A DNA stretch of 64,000 nt from Streptomyces sp. HNM0575. GTDB taxonomy: Bacteria; Actinomycetota; Actinomycetes; Streptomycetales; Streptomycetaceae. Below the pieces are notes generated by a model. It saw only the letters and a program-made list of their open reading frames with translations. It was not told the origin of the DNA and made no database searches. Both the position numbers and the translations under genes were made by a program. Positions 10,032-18,848 of the stretch are shown in pieces. The stretch's first letter is position 1. Each line of letters begins with the position of its first letter. The DNA lies in contig NZ_JAASAG010000004.1 in NCBI RefSeq assembly GCF_012726265.1, positions 62,001-126,000 on the forward strand. Direction: 5' to 3'.

Positions 10032-11633
10032 ATGTCTGTCGCTTCCCCCACTACTCACCCCGTCGAGGTGGCCGGAGCACTCGGCGACCGCTTCGAGGAG
10101 ATCCTCACACCTGAAGCCCTGGCCTTCATCGGCCGCCTGAACGCCGCTTTCGCGCACCGCCGCGACAGCGTGCTGGCCGAGCGGCGCCGCCGCGCCCTGC
10201 GCCTGGCGTCCGGCTGCTCGCTGGACTTCTCCATCGCCACAGCCGCCGTGCGCGAGGACCCGGGGTGGCGGGTCGCTCCGCCCGCTCCCGGACTGGCCGG
10301 CCGCAGGGTCGAGATCACCGGGCCGCCGCAGCCGCGCATGGCGGTCAACGCGCTCAACTCCGGTGCGCAGGTGTGGATGGCGGACTTCGAAGACGCCACC
10401 TCCCCCACCTGGGAGAACGTCATCGGCGGACAGCTCACCTTGCTGGACGCCATCGAGCGGCGGATCGACTTCACCACCCAGAACGGCAAGAGGTACCGCG
10501 TCGCGGAGAACCCGGCCACGATCATGGTGCGTCCCCGCGGATGGCATCTGACCGAGAACCACCTGCTGATCGACGGCCGCCCCGTCCCGGCTCCGCTCGT
10601 CGACTTCGGCCTGTACTTCTTCCACTGCGCGCGCCGGCAGATCGACGCAGGCAGCGGCCCCTACTTCTACCTGCCGAAGCTGGAGAACCACTACGAGGCC
10701 AAGCTCTGGAACGACGTCTTCGTCCTCGCACAGCATCTCCTCGGCATCCCACAGGGCACCGTCCGTGCCACCGTCCTCATCGAGACGGTCACCGCCGCAT
10801 TCGAGATGGAAGAGATCCTCCACGAACTGCGCGAGCACAGCGCCGGGTTGAACGCCGGCCGCTGGGACTACCTCTTCAACCTCATCAAGAACTTCGCCCA
10901 CCGCCCCGACTTCGTCCTCCCCGACCGGGCCAAGGTCACCATGACCGCCCCGTTCATGCGCGCCTACACCGAACAGCTCGTGCGCACCTGCCACAAGCGC
11001 GGCGCACACGCCATCGGCGGCATGGCGGCCCAGATCCCCAGCGGCGACGCACAGTCCCACGAAACGGCCCTCGCCCGGGTCCGCCTCGACAAGGAGCGTG
11101 AGGCGGAAGACGGCTTCGACGGCTCCTGGGTCGCCCACCCGGCTCTGGTGCCCGCCTGCCGCGACACCTTCGACTCGGTGCTCGGGCAGCGCCCGCACCA
11201 GATCGAGCGCACCCGCGAGGACGTGACGGTCACGGCCGGCGACCTGCTCGCCGTCCGCCGCACCAGCGGCCCGCCCACCGAGGAAGGCATCCGCAGCAAC
11301 ATCGCCGTCGCCCTGCGGTACTTCGACGGCTGGCTGCGCGGCCAGGGCGCGGTCGCCCTCTACGGGCTGATGGAAGACGCGGCCACCGCGGAGATCGCCC
11401 GCTGCCAGATCTGGCAGTGGCAGCAGCACGGAGCCGTCACACGCGAGACCGTCCTCGGCCTCCTCGACGACGAATGCGCCGCCCTGGCCAAGGAGGACCC
11501 CTCGGCTCTGTCGGCCGAGGCCCGCGACATCTTCGTCCGTACGGCTCTGGCCCGTGAACTGCCGGGCTTCTTCACCGTCGACGCCTACGAGAAGTACCTC
11601 GTGCGCCGCAACACCACGGAGGTGGCCTCATGA
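10032..11633 (+). CDS. aceB: Malate synthase A
   Basis: Condenses glyoxylate with acetyl-CoA to malate, the second step of the glyoxylate shunt. The 533-residue length is typical of the A isoform. Family sequences include RPRGWHLTENHLLIDGRPVP, the VWMADFEDATSP segment and the C-terminal ELPGFFTVDAYEKYL. The ATG at 10032 has AGGAG at 10021-10025. The stop overlaps the start of the next gene by 4 bp (ATGA), so the dehydrogenase is probably translationally coupled. It shares the aceA transcription direction and is probably controlled by the divergent RamB/ScfR-type regulator. Confidence 0.97.
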   Translation: MSVASPTTHPVEVAGALGDRFEEILTPEALAFIGRLNAAFAHRRDSVLAERRRRALRLASGCSLDFSIATAAVREDPGWRVAPPAPGLAGRRVEITGPPQPRMAVNALNSGAQVWMADFEDATSPTWENVIGGQLTLLDAIERRIDFTTQNGKRYRVAENPATIMVRPRGWHLTENHLLIDGRPVPAPLVDFGLYFFHCARRQIDAGSGPYFYLPKLENHYEAKLWNDVFVLAQHLLGIPQGTVRATVLIETVTAAFEMEEILHELREHSAGLNAGRWDYLFNLIKNFAHRPDFVLPDRAKVTMTAPFMRAYTEQLVRTCHKRGAHAIGGMAAQIPSGDAQSHETALARVRLDKEREAEDGFDGSWVAHPALVPACRDTFDSVLGQRPHQIERTREDVTVTAGDLLAVRRTSGPPTEEGIRSNIAVALRYFDGWLRGQGAVALYGLMEDAATAEIARCQIWQWQQHGAVTRETVLGLLDDECAALAKEDPSALSAEARDIFVRTALARELPGFFTVDAYEKYLVRRNTTEVAS

Positions 11634-12499
11634 CCGCACGCATCGAACGAGTGGGAGTCGTCGGCGGCGGCCAGATGGGGACCGGCATCGCAGAAGTCTG
11701 CGCGCGGGCCGGCCTGGACACCGTCGTCTGCGAAGTGGACCGCGCAGCCGCGGAGTCGGCCCGCGAGAAGATCACCGCTTCCCTGGAACGCGCCGTCCGG
11801 CGAGGCAGATCGGACCGCTCCGATACCGATGCCGCCCTGACCCGCCTCACGTTCACCGACGATCTGGACAACCTCAGGGACCGGCAGCTCGTGGTCGAAG
11901 CCGTCTCCGAGAACCCGGAAGTGAAGACCGAGCTGTTCGAGGTGCTCGACAAGATCGTCGGAGATCCGGACGCGATCCTGGCCACCAACACCTCCTCCCT
12001 GCCCGTCATCCGCCTCGCCATGGCCACCGGCAACGCCGAACGGGTCGTCGGCCTGCACTTCTTCAACCCGGTGCCGGTGATGCCACTCGTCGAAGTCGTC
12101 GAGACGCTGCACACCGCCCCTGAAACACTCACCGCCGCCCGGGAGTTCGCAACCGGCGTCCTCGGCAAGCACGTCATCCACGCGCAGGACCGGGCCGGCT
12201 TCCTCGTCAACACGCTGCTCGTCCCGTATCTGCTCTCCGCGGTACGCATGACCGAGTCCGGCTTCGCCGGCCCCGAGGACATCGACGAAGGCATGCAACG
12301 CGGATGCGCACACCCCATGGGCCCGCTCAAGCTGGCCGACCTCATCGGCCTCGACACCGTGGCCGCCATCGCCGAATCCCTCTACCAGGAGTTCCGGGAG
12401 CCTCTGTACTCGCCTCCGCCCCTGCTGAAGCGGATGGTCGAGGCGGGACTGCTCGGCCGGAAGACGGGCCGCGGGTTCTACGAGTACGGGGAGGACTGA
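11630..12499 (+). CDS. 3-hydroxyacyl-CoA (3-hydroxybutyryl-CoA) dehydrogenase
   Basis: A 289-residue NAD(P)-dependent dehydrogenase that interconverts 3-hydroxybutyryl-CoA and acetoacetyl-CoA. The N-terminal Rossmann motif is GVVGGGQMGTGIAE (about residues 7-20), followed by the family's HFFNPVPVMPLVEVV segment and a helical C-terminal domain (GPLKLADLIGLDTV). It overlaps aceB by 4 bp. Pairing with the glyoxylate shunt suggests use of C2/C4 acyl units, or ethylmalonyl-CoA-like or polyhydroxybutyrate metabolism. The family is certain; chain-length preference is inferred from length and context. Confidence 0.93.
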   Translation: MTARIERVGVVGGGQMGTGIAEVCARAGLDTVVCEVDRAAAESAREKITASLERAVRRGRSDRSDTDAALTRLTFTDDLDNLRDRQLVVEAVSENPEVKTELFEVLDKIVGDPDAILATNTSSLPVIRLAMATGNAERVVGLHFFNPVPVMPLVEVVETLHTAPETLTAAREFATGVLGKHVIHAQDRAGFLVNTLLVPYLLSAVRMTESGFAGPEDIDEGMQRGCAHPMGPLKLADLIGLDTVAAIAESLYQEFREPLYSPPPLLKRMVEAGLLGRKTGRGFYEYGED

Positions 12500-12604
12500 G
12501 CAGGCCGGCCGAAGAACCTGCGGGGCGGGAAGCGGCGCCACGTGCCGTCGGCGAGCCGGGCAGAATGCCGGCCGGCCCGCTCCGGGGAATCGGGTTCCGT
12601 AGGC

Positions 12605-12810
12605 TGGATGTGCAGCTGGTTCGCGCCTGTCCTCCAGGCAGGCGCGTCGTAAGAGGGAACCCGGTGGGAGTCCGGGACTGCCCCGCAGCGGTGAGTGGGA
12701 ACGACCACCGTCATCGAGCACTGGCGCGAACGCGCCGGGAAGCGACGGTCAGTAGGCGCCCGGCACGTCCGGGCCCGCCCACGAGTCCGAAGACCTGCCA
12801 CTGCCCGCGC
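12605..12810 (+). ncRNA. Second cobalamin riboswitch, upstream of thiI
   Basis: It has the same ordered blocks as the metE leader: AAGAGGGAACCCGGTGG at 12651-12667, CCGGGACTGCCCCGCAGCGG at 12672-12691, GGGAAGCGACGG and CAGTAGGCG around 12737-12757, and the B12 box GAGTCCGAAGACCTGCC at 12783-12799. Over about 60 nt it is almost identical to the first switch, which suggests duplication. The downstream gene is thiI, an unusual target. The 472-bp gap between 12499 and 12971 holds only this element. Confidence 0.94.
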
Positions 12811-12922
12811 GCGGAATTCACGCGCGGTGACACCGGCGGCTTCGAGGGCGAGTCCCCACAGACGGCATCACCGGACCGCGACGCAGCGATACGACGCAGC
12901 GATGCGACGCACCGTCCGGCTG

Positions 12923-12963
12923 TCCTTCGCCCTCCTGCGCGTTGCGACGTGACTCGCGAAGGA
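12923..12963 (+). promoter_or_regulatory. Putative Shine-Dalgarno-sequestering helix of the thiI leader
   Basis: TCCTTCGC at 12923-12930 pairs perfectly with GCGAAGGA at 12956-12963, which contains the ribosome binding site GAAGGAG of thiI. This is the same architecture as in the metE leader and supports translational control. Confidence 0.55.
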
Positions 12964-12970
12964 GAGTTCC

Positions 12971-14266
12971 GTGAACGAGACGACCGAGACCCTGCCGACG
13001 CGTGCCGGGGAGATCGCGGGAGCGCCGGGACTCGACCGGCACCGCTGGTGCGTGCTGCTCAAGCACGGGGAGATCTTCCTGCGGGGGCGGAACAAGGCGG
13101 CCTTCCAGCGACGGCTGCACGACAATCTGCGCCGGGCCCTGCACGGCGTGGGCGGCTCCACGTGGATCAAGTCCGAGCCGAACGTGACGGTGCTCGGCGG
13201 CCAGGTGCCGCTGGACGACCTGGTCGAGCGGGCCCGCCGCGTGGTGGGCTTCAACCTCGTCCAGCCCGCTCTGCGCGTGCCCTCGACGGTGGAGGACGTC
13301 ACCGGTGCGGCGCTGGACCTGCTCACCGCACTGTGCGGCGGCCGTCCCGGACTCAGCTTCGCCGTGCACGCTCGCCGCCGGGACAAGACCTTCCCCCTCA
13401 CCTCCTCCCGCCTCTCCGAGACCGTCGGCTCCCGCGTCCAGCGCGAACTCGGCCTGCCCGTTGACCTCTCCTCCCCGGACGTCGACCTCAACATCGAGGT
13501 CGCACGGAAGGAGAGCTATCTCTCCTGGCTTCGCCACCCCGGCCAGGGCGGGCTGCCGGTGGGGGCCAGCGGACGTGCGCTGGTGCTGCTCTCCGGCGGT
13601 TACGACTCGCCCGTGGCCGCCCACCGGGCCATCCGCAGGGGACTGCACTGCGACTTCGTCCACTTCACGGGCGCGCCGTACACGAACCCGTCGTCGACCT
13701 ACAAGGCGTACGCGCTCGCCCGCGAACTCAACCGCTGCCAGCCGGCAGGTCAGTTGCACGTCATCGCGCTCGGTGCGGCGCAGAAGCAGCTGGCGCTCGC
13801 GGGCGCCGAGAGGTTCCAAGTCGTCGCACAGCGGCGGCTGATGGTACGCACCGCATGCGCCCTGGCCGGCCGCCTCCCGGCGGAAGCCCTCGTCACCGGC
13901 GACAATCTCGGGCAGGTCGCCAGCCAGACCCTCACCAACATCACCACGGTCGACGAAGCCGCCGACCTCCCGGTGCTGCGCCCGCTCCTCGGATGGGACA
14001 AACAGGAGATCATCGATGAGGCGCGCTCCATCGGCACCGCCGGCATCTCGGTCCTGCCCGACGAGGACTGCTGCAAGCTGCTCGCCCCACGGCGCGTGAC
14101 CACCGGGGCCCGCCCCGCCGAACTCGCCCGGATCGAGAAGCGGATCGACATGGACGACCTCGTCGAGGAGCTTCTGCGCGGCCGCGAGTGCCTGACGCCG
14201 GGAAGCTCGTCCGGCTCCTCGCCGTCCACCGGGACTTCGCAGCCCCGTACGGTCGCGTCGGCATGA
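12971..14266 (+). CDS. thiI: ThiI-type tRNA 4-thiouridine / thiamine sulfurtransferase
   Basis: A 431-residue protein with a ferredoxin-like/THUMP N-terminal half (to about residue 180) and a PP-loop adenylation domain whose P-loop is SGGYDS at 208-213. DEDCC near the C-terminus carries the cysteine expected in this family. There is no C-terminal rhodanese domain, as in most Gram-positive ThiI. In known members it adenylates tRNA U8 and inserts sulfur, and in some bacteria supports thiamine thiazole synthesis. The GTG at 12971 has GAAGGAG upstream. The gene sits behind a cobalamin riboswitch, for which I know no established reason; a B12-linked role is only inferred. The last 30 residues are low-complexity Ser/Thr/Gly. 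Confidence 0.92.
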   Translation: MNETTETLPTRAGEIAGAPGLDRHRWCVLLKHGEIFLRGRNKAAFQRRLHDNLRRALHGVGGSTWIKSEPNVTVLGGQVPLDDLVERARRVVGFNLVQPALRVPSTVEDVTGAALDLLTALCGGRPGLSFAVHARRRDKTFPLTSSRLSETVGSRVQRELGLPVDLSSPDVDLNIEVARKESYLSWLRHPGQGGLPVGASGRALVLLSGGYDSPVAAHRAIRRGLHCDFVHFTGAPYTNPSSTYKAYALARELNRCQPAGQLHVIALGAAQKQLALAGAERFQVVAQRRLMVRTACALAGRLPAEALVTGDNLGQVASQTLTNITTVDEAADLPVLRPLLGWDKQEIIDEARSIGTAGISVLPDEDCCKLLAPRRVTTGARPAELARIEKRIDMDDLVEELLRGRECLTPGSSSGSSPSTGTSQPRTVASA

Positions 14267-14336
14267 CCCCACGGCCCGCCCGTACTTCACCCGCCCCGGC
14301 ACCGTAGGCGAGCGACCGCCTCATGACGCCGAAGTC

Positions 14337-15062
14337 TCAGCGGGGCTTGGTGGCGGTGGCAAGGTGGGTCGGCAGCCAGGGGCCGCTCCACCACATGCGC
14401 CAGCCGAGGCCGCGACGGGAGACACCGGACATGCCGAGGCTGTGCAGGGTCTCGCAGTGCTGCCCCGTGTGACGCAGGTCGGCGATCAGCAGCCGTCCAC
14501 CGGGGCGCAGCACACGTACCGCCTCTGTCAGCGCCCGGTCCCGCTCGGCCCTGGCCTTGAGGTTGTGGACGGCCATGCTGGAGACGATCACGTCGAAGCT
14601 CTCGTCCTCGAAGGGCAGCTCGGTCATGTCGGCCGTACGCAGTTCGACGTGGTCCGCGACGCCTTCCGCGACCGCGTTCTTCCACGTCGCCTCCATGGCG
14701 TTTCCGCTCTGGTCGCGTCCGCGCCACAGGTCGATCCCGACCGCCCGGCCCGTCGTGAGCCGGGAGGCCGCCGGCATCAGCACCGCACCTCGTCCGCACC
14801 CCACGTCCAGCACCTGCTCAGCTCCGGTCCACTCCAGCTCGCCGAGCAGCCGGTCCCAGACCACGAACTTGCCCCGCCGCGAGGTGTGGTAGCCGAACAG
14901 GGCGAAGAGCAGGACCAGTGCGGCTCCGATGAAGGGCCACGGCAAGCCGGTCAGGATTCCTTGAACGACCCCGGAGAGGACCAGTGCCACGGGAACGGCG
15001 ATGAGGTAGGGAGCATCGAGCCCGTACGAACCATGCCGTTTGACGAACGCAGCCGTGTTCAC
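14337..15062 (-). CDS. Membrane-anchored class I SAM-dependent methyltransferase
   Basis: A 241-residue protein. Residues about 18-60 form two hydrophobic helices (PYLIAVPVALVLSGVVQGI and PFIGAALVLLFALFGY), and the rest is a Rossmann methyltransferase with motif I VLDVGCGRGAVL and a motif-IV-like FDVIVSSMAVHNL. It probably acts at the inner face of the membrane; the substrate is unknown. The GTG at 15062 is the most upstream start. It converges on thiI with about 70 bp between the stops. Confidence 0.85.
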   Translation of the reverse strand: MNTAAFVKRHGSYGLDAPYLIAVPVALVLSGVVQGILTGLPWPFIGAALVLLFALFGYHTSRRGKFVVWDRLLGELEWTGAEQVLDVGCGRGAVLMPAASRLTTGRAVGIDLWRGRDQSGNAMEATWKNAVAEGVADHVELRTADMTELPFEDESFDVIVSSMAVHNLKARAERDRALTEAVRVLRPGGRLLIADLRHTGQHCETLHSLGMSGVSRRGLGWRMWWSGPWLPTHLATATKPR

Positions 15063-15160
15063 CGCCGCCTCTCTGCCGCACGGGGATCGGGGAAACGCAC
15101 CATCCCGCTCAGCCTAGGCCGCGTTTCGGAGTGTGTTGAGCACTCATTTCGGACCGCGCG

Positions 15161-16747
15161 CTACACGCCTGCCCTTCGGCACCGTCCGGTTTCCCCGCTC
15201 GTGGTGGGGATCGCGAGCGATATCAGCAGGGCCGTGCTCACGATGGCGGCGGCGATGAAGAAGGCGGCGGTGTATCCGGACTCGGCGGGCAGTTGCATGC
15301 CCGGTCTCCCCCACCCGGCGACGACGGCGGCGGCGAGTTGTGAGCCGATCGCTCCGCCCACGGTGCGCAGAACGGTGTTGATACCGGTGGCCGCGCCGGT
15401 CTGGTCGGTTCGGACGGCGTCGATCACGAGGCTTCCCAGCGAGGCGAACGCGAAGCCGTAAGCGGCGCCCAGCAGCGCCCCGCCGAGGCACAGCTGCCAG
15501 GCCGTCCCGTGAGCGGCACCGAGACCCGCGAGCGCGACGGCGGCGAGGGCGGCACCGATCTGAAACGTCGTACGGCTGCTCGTGCGGGCGGACAGCCGCG
15601 CCGCCAGCGGGGCCGCAACGACCATGAACGCCGCCATGGGAACCATCAGCAGTCCCGTTCCGGCGGCGGTGGCGCCGAGTCCGTACCCGGCCCGTTCCGG
15701 TGTCTGAAGGAGTTGCGGTATCACGGTGACCGCCGCGAACATCCCGATGCTGATGACCACGGTGGCGAGGTTGACGGCCACGAGGGCGGGACGGCGGAGG
15801 AGACGGAGGTCGACTGTCGGCTCCCCGGCACGCAACTCGACGACCACGAAGCCGGTGCCTGAGACCACCGCCACGGCGAACACGCCCGCGGTGGCCGCCG
15901 ACCCCCAACCCCAGCCTCCTCCTTGGCTGATGACCAGCAGGAGGGCCACGAGCGTCGCGGACAACAGCAGCGCGCCGGCCGGATCGAGGCCTCCCGTACG
16001 GCGATCGGCGGGCCCTCGGCGGGGCAGCGCCACGGTCCCGGCGAGGGCGGCGGCCGCGATCACCAGCGTGAGCCAGAACAGCACGCCCGTCGTACCGGAA
16101 GCGTCGACGAGCGGACCCGCTACGACCATCCCGAGGGCGCCGCCGACTCCGAACATCGCGCTGAGTGCCGCGACGACGCCGGGCAGTCGCCTCGGTGCCG
16201 CGGAGAGCCTCGCCAGTCCGAACGCCAGCGGGAAGGCTCCGGCGGAGACCCCCTGGAGGGCACGGGCCGCCAACAGCCCCGGAAACCAACCGGATTCGCC
16301 GGCGACGAGCGCCAGCGCGCTGCCCCCGCAGAGGCAGGCCAGACAGGCCACCATGACCGGGCGGTGACCGAACAGGTCGCCCAGCCGGCCGGCGACCGGG
16401 GTGGCGACGCCCGCGGCGAGCATGAACGCCGTCAGCAGCCAGGTCGCGGACGGTACGGACACATCGAACCGGCCGGCGAAGACCGGCAGCACGGATACCA
16501 CGATCGTCTGGGCCATCGCGACGCCGAGGCAGGCCAGCAGCAGCACCGCCGTGGCACCGCGACGGCCGTCGGCGGCGGGCCCGCGCCCGGAGCGTGCCGC
16601 GGTCACGTACTCAGGCTGATCCCTCTCGCCGACGGGGGCCGGCCCCGCATCAGGCCGCCCGGATGCGGCGCGGCCACCGCCCCGAGGCGGCCTCAGGGAA
16701 CGCACGACGAACAGAACACCCGCCGTCAACGCCGCGAGAAGCCACAT
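15161..16747 (-). CDS. MFS drug/metabolite exporter, DHA2-like
   Basis: A 528-residue major facilitator protein with about 14 transmembrane helices. The first begins at about residue 65 (TAVLLLACLGVAMAQTIVVS), followed by the family motif GRLGDLFGHRPVM between helices 2 and 3. Fourteen-helix members are usually proton-driven efflux pumps (EmrB/QacA type). The ATG at 16747 overlaps the upstream gene's stop by one base (TGATG), so the two are coupled. A TetR regulator diverges upstream with a palindromic site between, and probably represses this unit. The substrate is not predictable. Confidence 0.92.
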   Translation of the reverse strand: MWLLAALTAGVLFVVRSLRPPRGGGRAASGRPDAGPAPVGERDQPEYVTAARSGRGPAADGRRGATAVLLLACLGVAMAQTIVVSVLPVFAGRFDVSVPSATWLLTAFMLAAGVATPVAGRLGDLFGHRPVMVACLACLCGGSALALVAGESGWFPGLLAARALQGVSAGAFPLAFGLARLSAAPRRLPGVVAALSAMFGVGGALGMVVAGPLVDASGTTGVLFWLTLVIAAAALAGTVALPRRGPADRRTGGLDPAGALLLSATLVALLLVISQGGGWGWGSAATAGVFAVAVVSGTGFVVVELRAGEPTVDLRLLRRPALVAVNLATVVISIGMFAAVTVIPQLLQTPERAGYGLGATAAGTGLLMVPMAAFMVVAAPLAARLSARTSSRTTFQIGAALAAVALAGLGAAHGTAWQLCLGGALLGAAYGFAFASLGSLVIDAVRTDQTGAATGINTVLRTVGGAIGSQLAAAVVAGWGRPGMQLPAESGYTAAFFIAAAIVSTALLISLAIPTTSGETGRCRRAGV

Positions 16748-17187
16748 CACTTCTCCCCTGCCGCGGAGGGCGGTTGAGCAGCGTGCCGGGCCTCCGCCCA
16801 TGCCTGCGCGCGGGCGAGGTCGTCGGTCGTCAACGTCGGGCAGCCCCACAGCTTCGCGCCCGCACGGATCGCCCTCGCGTTCTCGCGCTGCGCGGACTCG
16901 GGCATGACGAATGCCAGACCCAGGCAGCGGGCGCTCAGGCCCGGCCGTAGGCGTTTGAGCATTCTCACGCGGTTCCCGGCATCGGCCACCCGCTGCTTCC
17001 GGGGCATCGTCTCCGGCATCGCCTCTGGCGTCGTCTCCGGCATCCGGACGACCGCTGCGAACGTCTCGTCCCGGGCGAGGGCGGCGAGCAACGCATCGGA
17101 TACGAGCTCCGGTGCCGCTTGCGCAGGGACGGAGGAGGCATCGATGACCACCACGGGCCGGCCCGCCACGGGCTGCTCCTGTTCCAC
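16747..17187 (-). CDS. Conserved hypothetical protein, possibly STAS/SpoIIAA-like
   Basis: A 146-residue protein starting at GTG 17187 with GGAGG six bases upstream. The C-terminal half (LKRLRPGLSARCLGLAFVM, then AKLWGCPTLTTDDLARAQAWA) matches a pattern I associate with small actinobacterial proteins having a STAS-like alpha/beta fold; the assignment is from memory and uncertain. The middle has a degenerate repeat of MPET (VRMPETTPEAMPETMPRK). It is the first gene of a two-gene unit with the MFS exporter and probably shares TetR control. Confidence 0.75.
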   Translation of the reverse strand: MEQEQPVAGRPVVVIDASSVPAQAAPELVSDALLAALARDETFAAVVRMPETTPEAMPETMPRKQRVADAGNRVRMLKRLRPGLSARCLGLAFVMPESAQRENARAIRAGAKLWGCPTLTTDDLARAQAWAEARHAAQPPSAAGEK

Positions 17188-17225
17188 GCTGCACCTCCGG
17201 GTCACGACGGACAGGTAAGGGGACC

Positions 17226-17255
17226 CTAACAGAGTTAGTGACCCGTGGTCTCTAA
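17226..17255. promoter_or_regulatory. Overlapping palindromes, candidate TetR operator
   Basis: The 93-bp gap between the divergent units contains CTAAC-AGA-GTTAG (17226-17238). A longer imperfect palindrome overlaps it: TTAGTGACC (17235-17243), 3-bp centre, GGTCTCTAA (17247-17255), with one mismatch in nine. This is the typical size and place for a TetR-family operator controlling both units. Confidence 0.6.
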
Positions 17256-17280
17256 TTCGCTCCGGTATACGCTGCCGCGC

Positions 17281-17859
17281 GTGACGGACGGCAAGAGCAA
17301 GCCGGGTCGGCCCGCGCGGCTGAGCCGCGAACTGATCGTGTCCACCGCCCTGAAGCGCGACCTGTCGACCCTGACCATGCGCGAACTCGCCGCCGGACTG
17401 GGGGTGTCCCACTCGGCCCTCTACCGCTGGGTGCGCAACCGCGATGAGCTCTTCGACCTCGTCAGCGAAGTGATGGTCGAGCGGATCCTGCCCGTCGCAC
17501 ATCCCACGGCGGACGACTGGCGCGACTGGCTGGGACGTCTGGCGTGGGCGATGCACGACGAGTTCCTGGCGGTGCCGGGCTACGCGGCGCATGTCGCCGC
17601 ACCCCACCGGCACAACCCCCGTTCCTTCGGGCGCCTGCGCGACCAGGTCGTCACCGCGTTCACCGTGGCAGGGGCGAACGCCGAGATGGCGGCGCAGAGT
17701 TGGTACGTCTTCGGGCTCGGCGTCACCCAGTGGCTGGGGGCCCAGCAGTCGGGACACGACCTGGGCCCGGTCGCCCCCCGCTTCGAGCTCTTCCTGGATG
17801 TGCTGCTGCGTGGGCTTCCCGCCCGCGAGCCCGTCGAGCACTGTCGGCCGGAGACCTGA
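17281..17859 (+). CDS. TetR/AcrR-family transcriptional regulator
   Basis: A 192-residue repressor. The N-terminal helix-turn-helix is clear ([32 protein letters not shown], about residues 31-62); the C-terminal ligand domain is divergent, as usual. I place the start at GTG 17281 (VTDGKSKPGRPARLSRE). A GTG at 17245 is in frame but lies inside the palindromic operator. A TATAC element at 17265 suggests a short-leader or leaderless transcript. It is divergent from the MFS unit, which it probably controls together with itself. Confidence 0.9.
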   Translation: MTDGKSKPGRPARLSRELIVSTALKRDLSTLTMRELAAGLGVSHSALYRWVRNRDELFDLVSEVMVERILPVAHPTADDWRDWLGRLAWAMHDEFLAVPGYAAHVAAPHRHNPRSFGRLRDQVVTAFTVAGANAEMAAQSWYVFGLGVTQWLGAQQSGHDLGPVAPRFELFLDVLLRGLPAREPVEHCRPET

Positions 17860-17873
17860 GCCGGACCGGCGAG

Positions 17874-17892
17874 TAAGGTTTACCTAACCAAG
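17874..17892. promoter_or_regulatory. Weak iron-box-like site
   Basis: TAAGGTTTACCTAACCAAG matches 13 of 19 positions of the DmdR/IdeR iron-box consensus as I recall it. It lies 117 bp before the methyltransferase start. It is much poorer than the four boxes in the siderophore island. Confidence 0.3.
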
Positions 17893-18008
17893 GCGTCGCG
17901 ATTGCCGGTGTCCGTCCATGCCGAGTGCCGGGCGGCCGGGACCGTGCACCCGTCGCCATGGAGGCCGGAGGGACGAAGGGGCGGAGGGACGAAGGGCGGA
18001 GGCAGACC

Positions 18009-18848
18009 ATGACCGACCGGAACCTCGAAGCGCGCGCCCTGTTCGGCAATGCCGTCGGGTCGACGCTCGTCACCGCCCTGTACGCGCGCGCCAAGGGTGC
18101 CGGGCTCTTCGACGTCCCCGACTGGGACGATCCGCAGGCCCGCGAGGCCTGGTCGGCCCTCGACGCGATGGCGCGCGAGCGCGGCCGGCGGCTCGAAGAC
18201 CTCGTCCTCACCGACGTCATGAACGTCGTCGGCACGATCCGCCGGTCCCAGGACATCGACGCGCGGGTACGGGAGTTCGCGGGCGAGCACGACGGCATCC
18301 AGGTGGTCACGCTGGGCATCGGCATGTGCAACCGCGCGGCGAGACTCGCCGATCTGGATGCGGCATGGTCCGGGGTCGACAACGCCGAGGTCGTCGCCCT
18401 GCGGTCAAAGCTCCTGCCGGACGACACGACCCGTCTCATCGCCGGATCGGTGACCGAGCCGGACTGGCTCGCCGGGATCGGTCCGGCCAAGCCCACCGTG
18501 CTCGTGGCCGAGGGGCTCCTGATGTATCTCACACGGCCGTTGGTCGGCCGGCTGCTGACCCGCGTCGGCGACCACTTCACCGGCCCGGCCCGGCTCGTCG
18601 CCGACGTGCACCACGCCGCCGTCGCGCTGCTGCCGAGCCCGATCGGCAGGCTCACCGGGGCGGACTTCCACTTCGGCGTGCGGAGCCCGGAGGCGTTCGC
18701 TCATCTGTCCCCGGGCTGGCACCTCGTCGGCGCCGACGAGACGATGGCCCGCATCCGTCCCGCCGCGGCACGGGTCTCCCGCGCGTTCCGCCTGGTCGCG
18801 CGCGGTCTGATGTACGGGGTCATGACCCTCGAACGCGACGCGCGCTGA
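18009..18848 (+). CDS. LCM/PPM1-type class I SAM-dependent methyltransferase
   Basis: A 279-residue protein of the leucine carboxyl methyltransferase-like family. Visible motifs are VVTLGIGMCNRAARL (SAM site) and LVAEGLLMYL, both typical of the polyketide-type and LCM branch. These enzymes methylate carboxyl or hydroxyl groups of small molecules. The ATG at 18009 follows GGAGG. The substrate is unknown and the neighbours (TetR/MFS on one side, PucR regulator on the other) give no clear hint. Confidence 0.85.
   Translation: MTDRNLEARALFGNAVGSTLVTALYARAKGAGLFDVPDWDDPQAREAWSALDAMARERGRRLEDLVLTDVMNVVGTIRRSQDIDARVREFAGEHDGIQVVTLGIGMCNRAARLADLDAAWSGVDNAEVVALRSKLLPDDTTRLIAGSVTEPDWLAGIGPAKPTVLVAEGLLMYLTRPLVGRLLTRVGDHFTGPARLVADVHHAAVALLPSPIGRLTGADFHFGVRSPEAFAHLSPGWHLVGADETMARIRPAAARVSRAFRLVARGLMYGVMTLERDAR

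Noticed and set aside
17245..17280. Upstream GTG (17245) as the TetR start
   Set aside because: It lies inside the predicted operator and would place 12 poorly conserved residues before the normal N-terminus.
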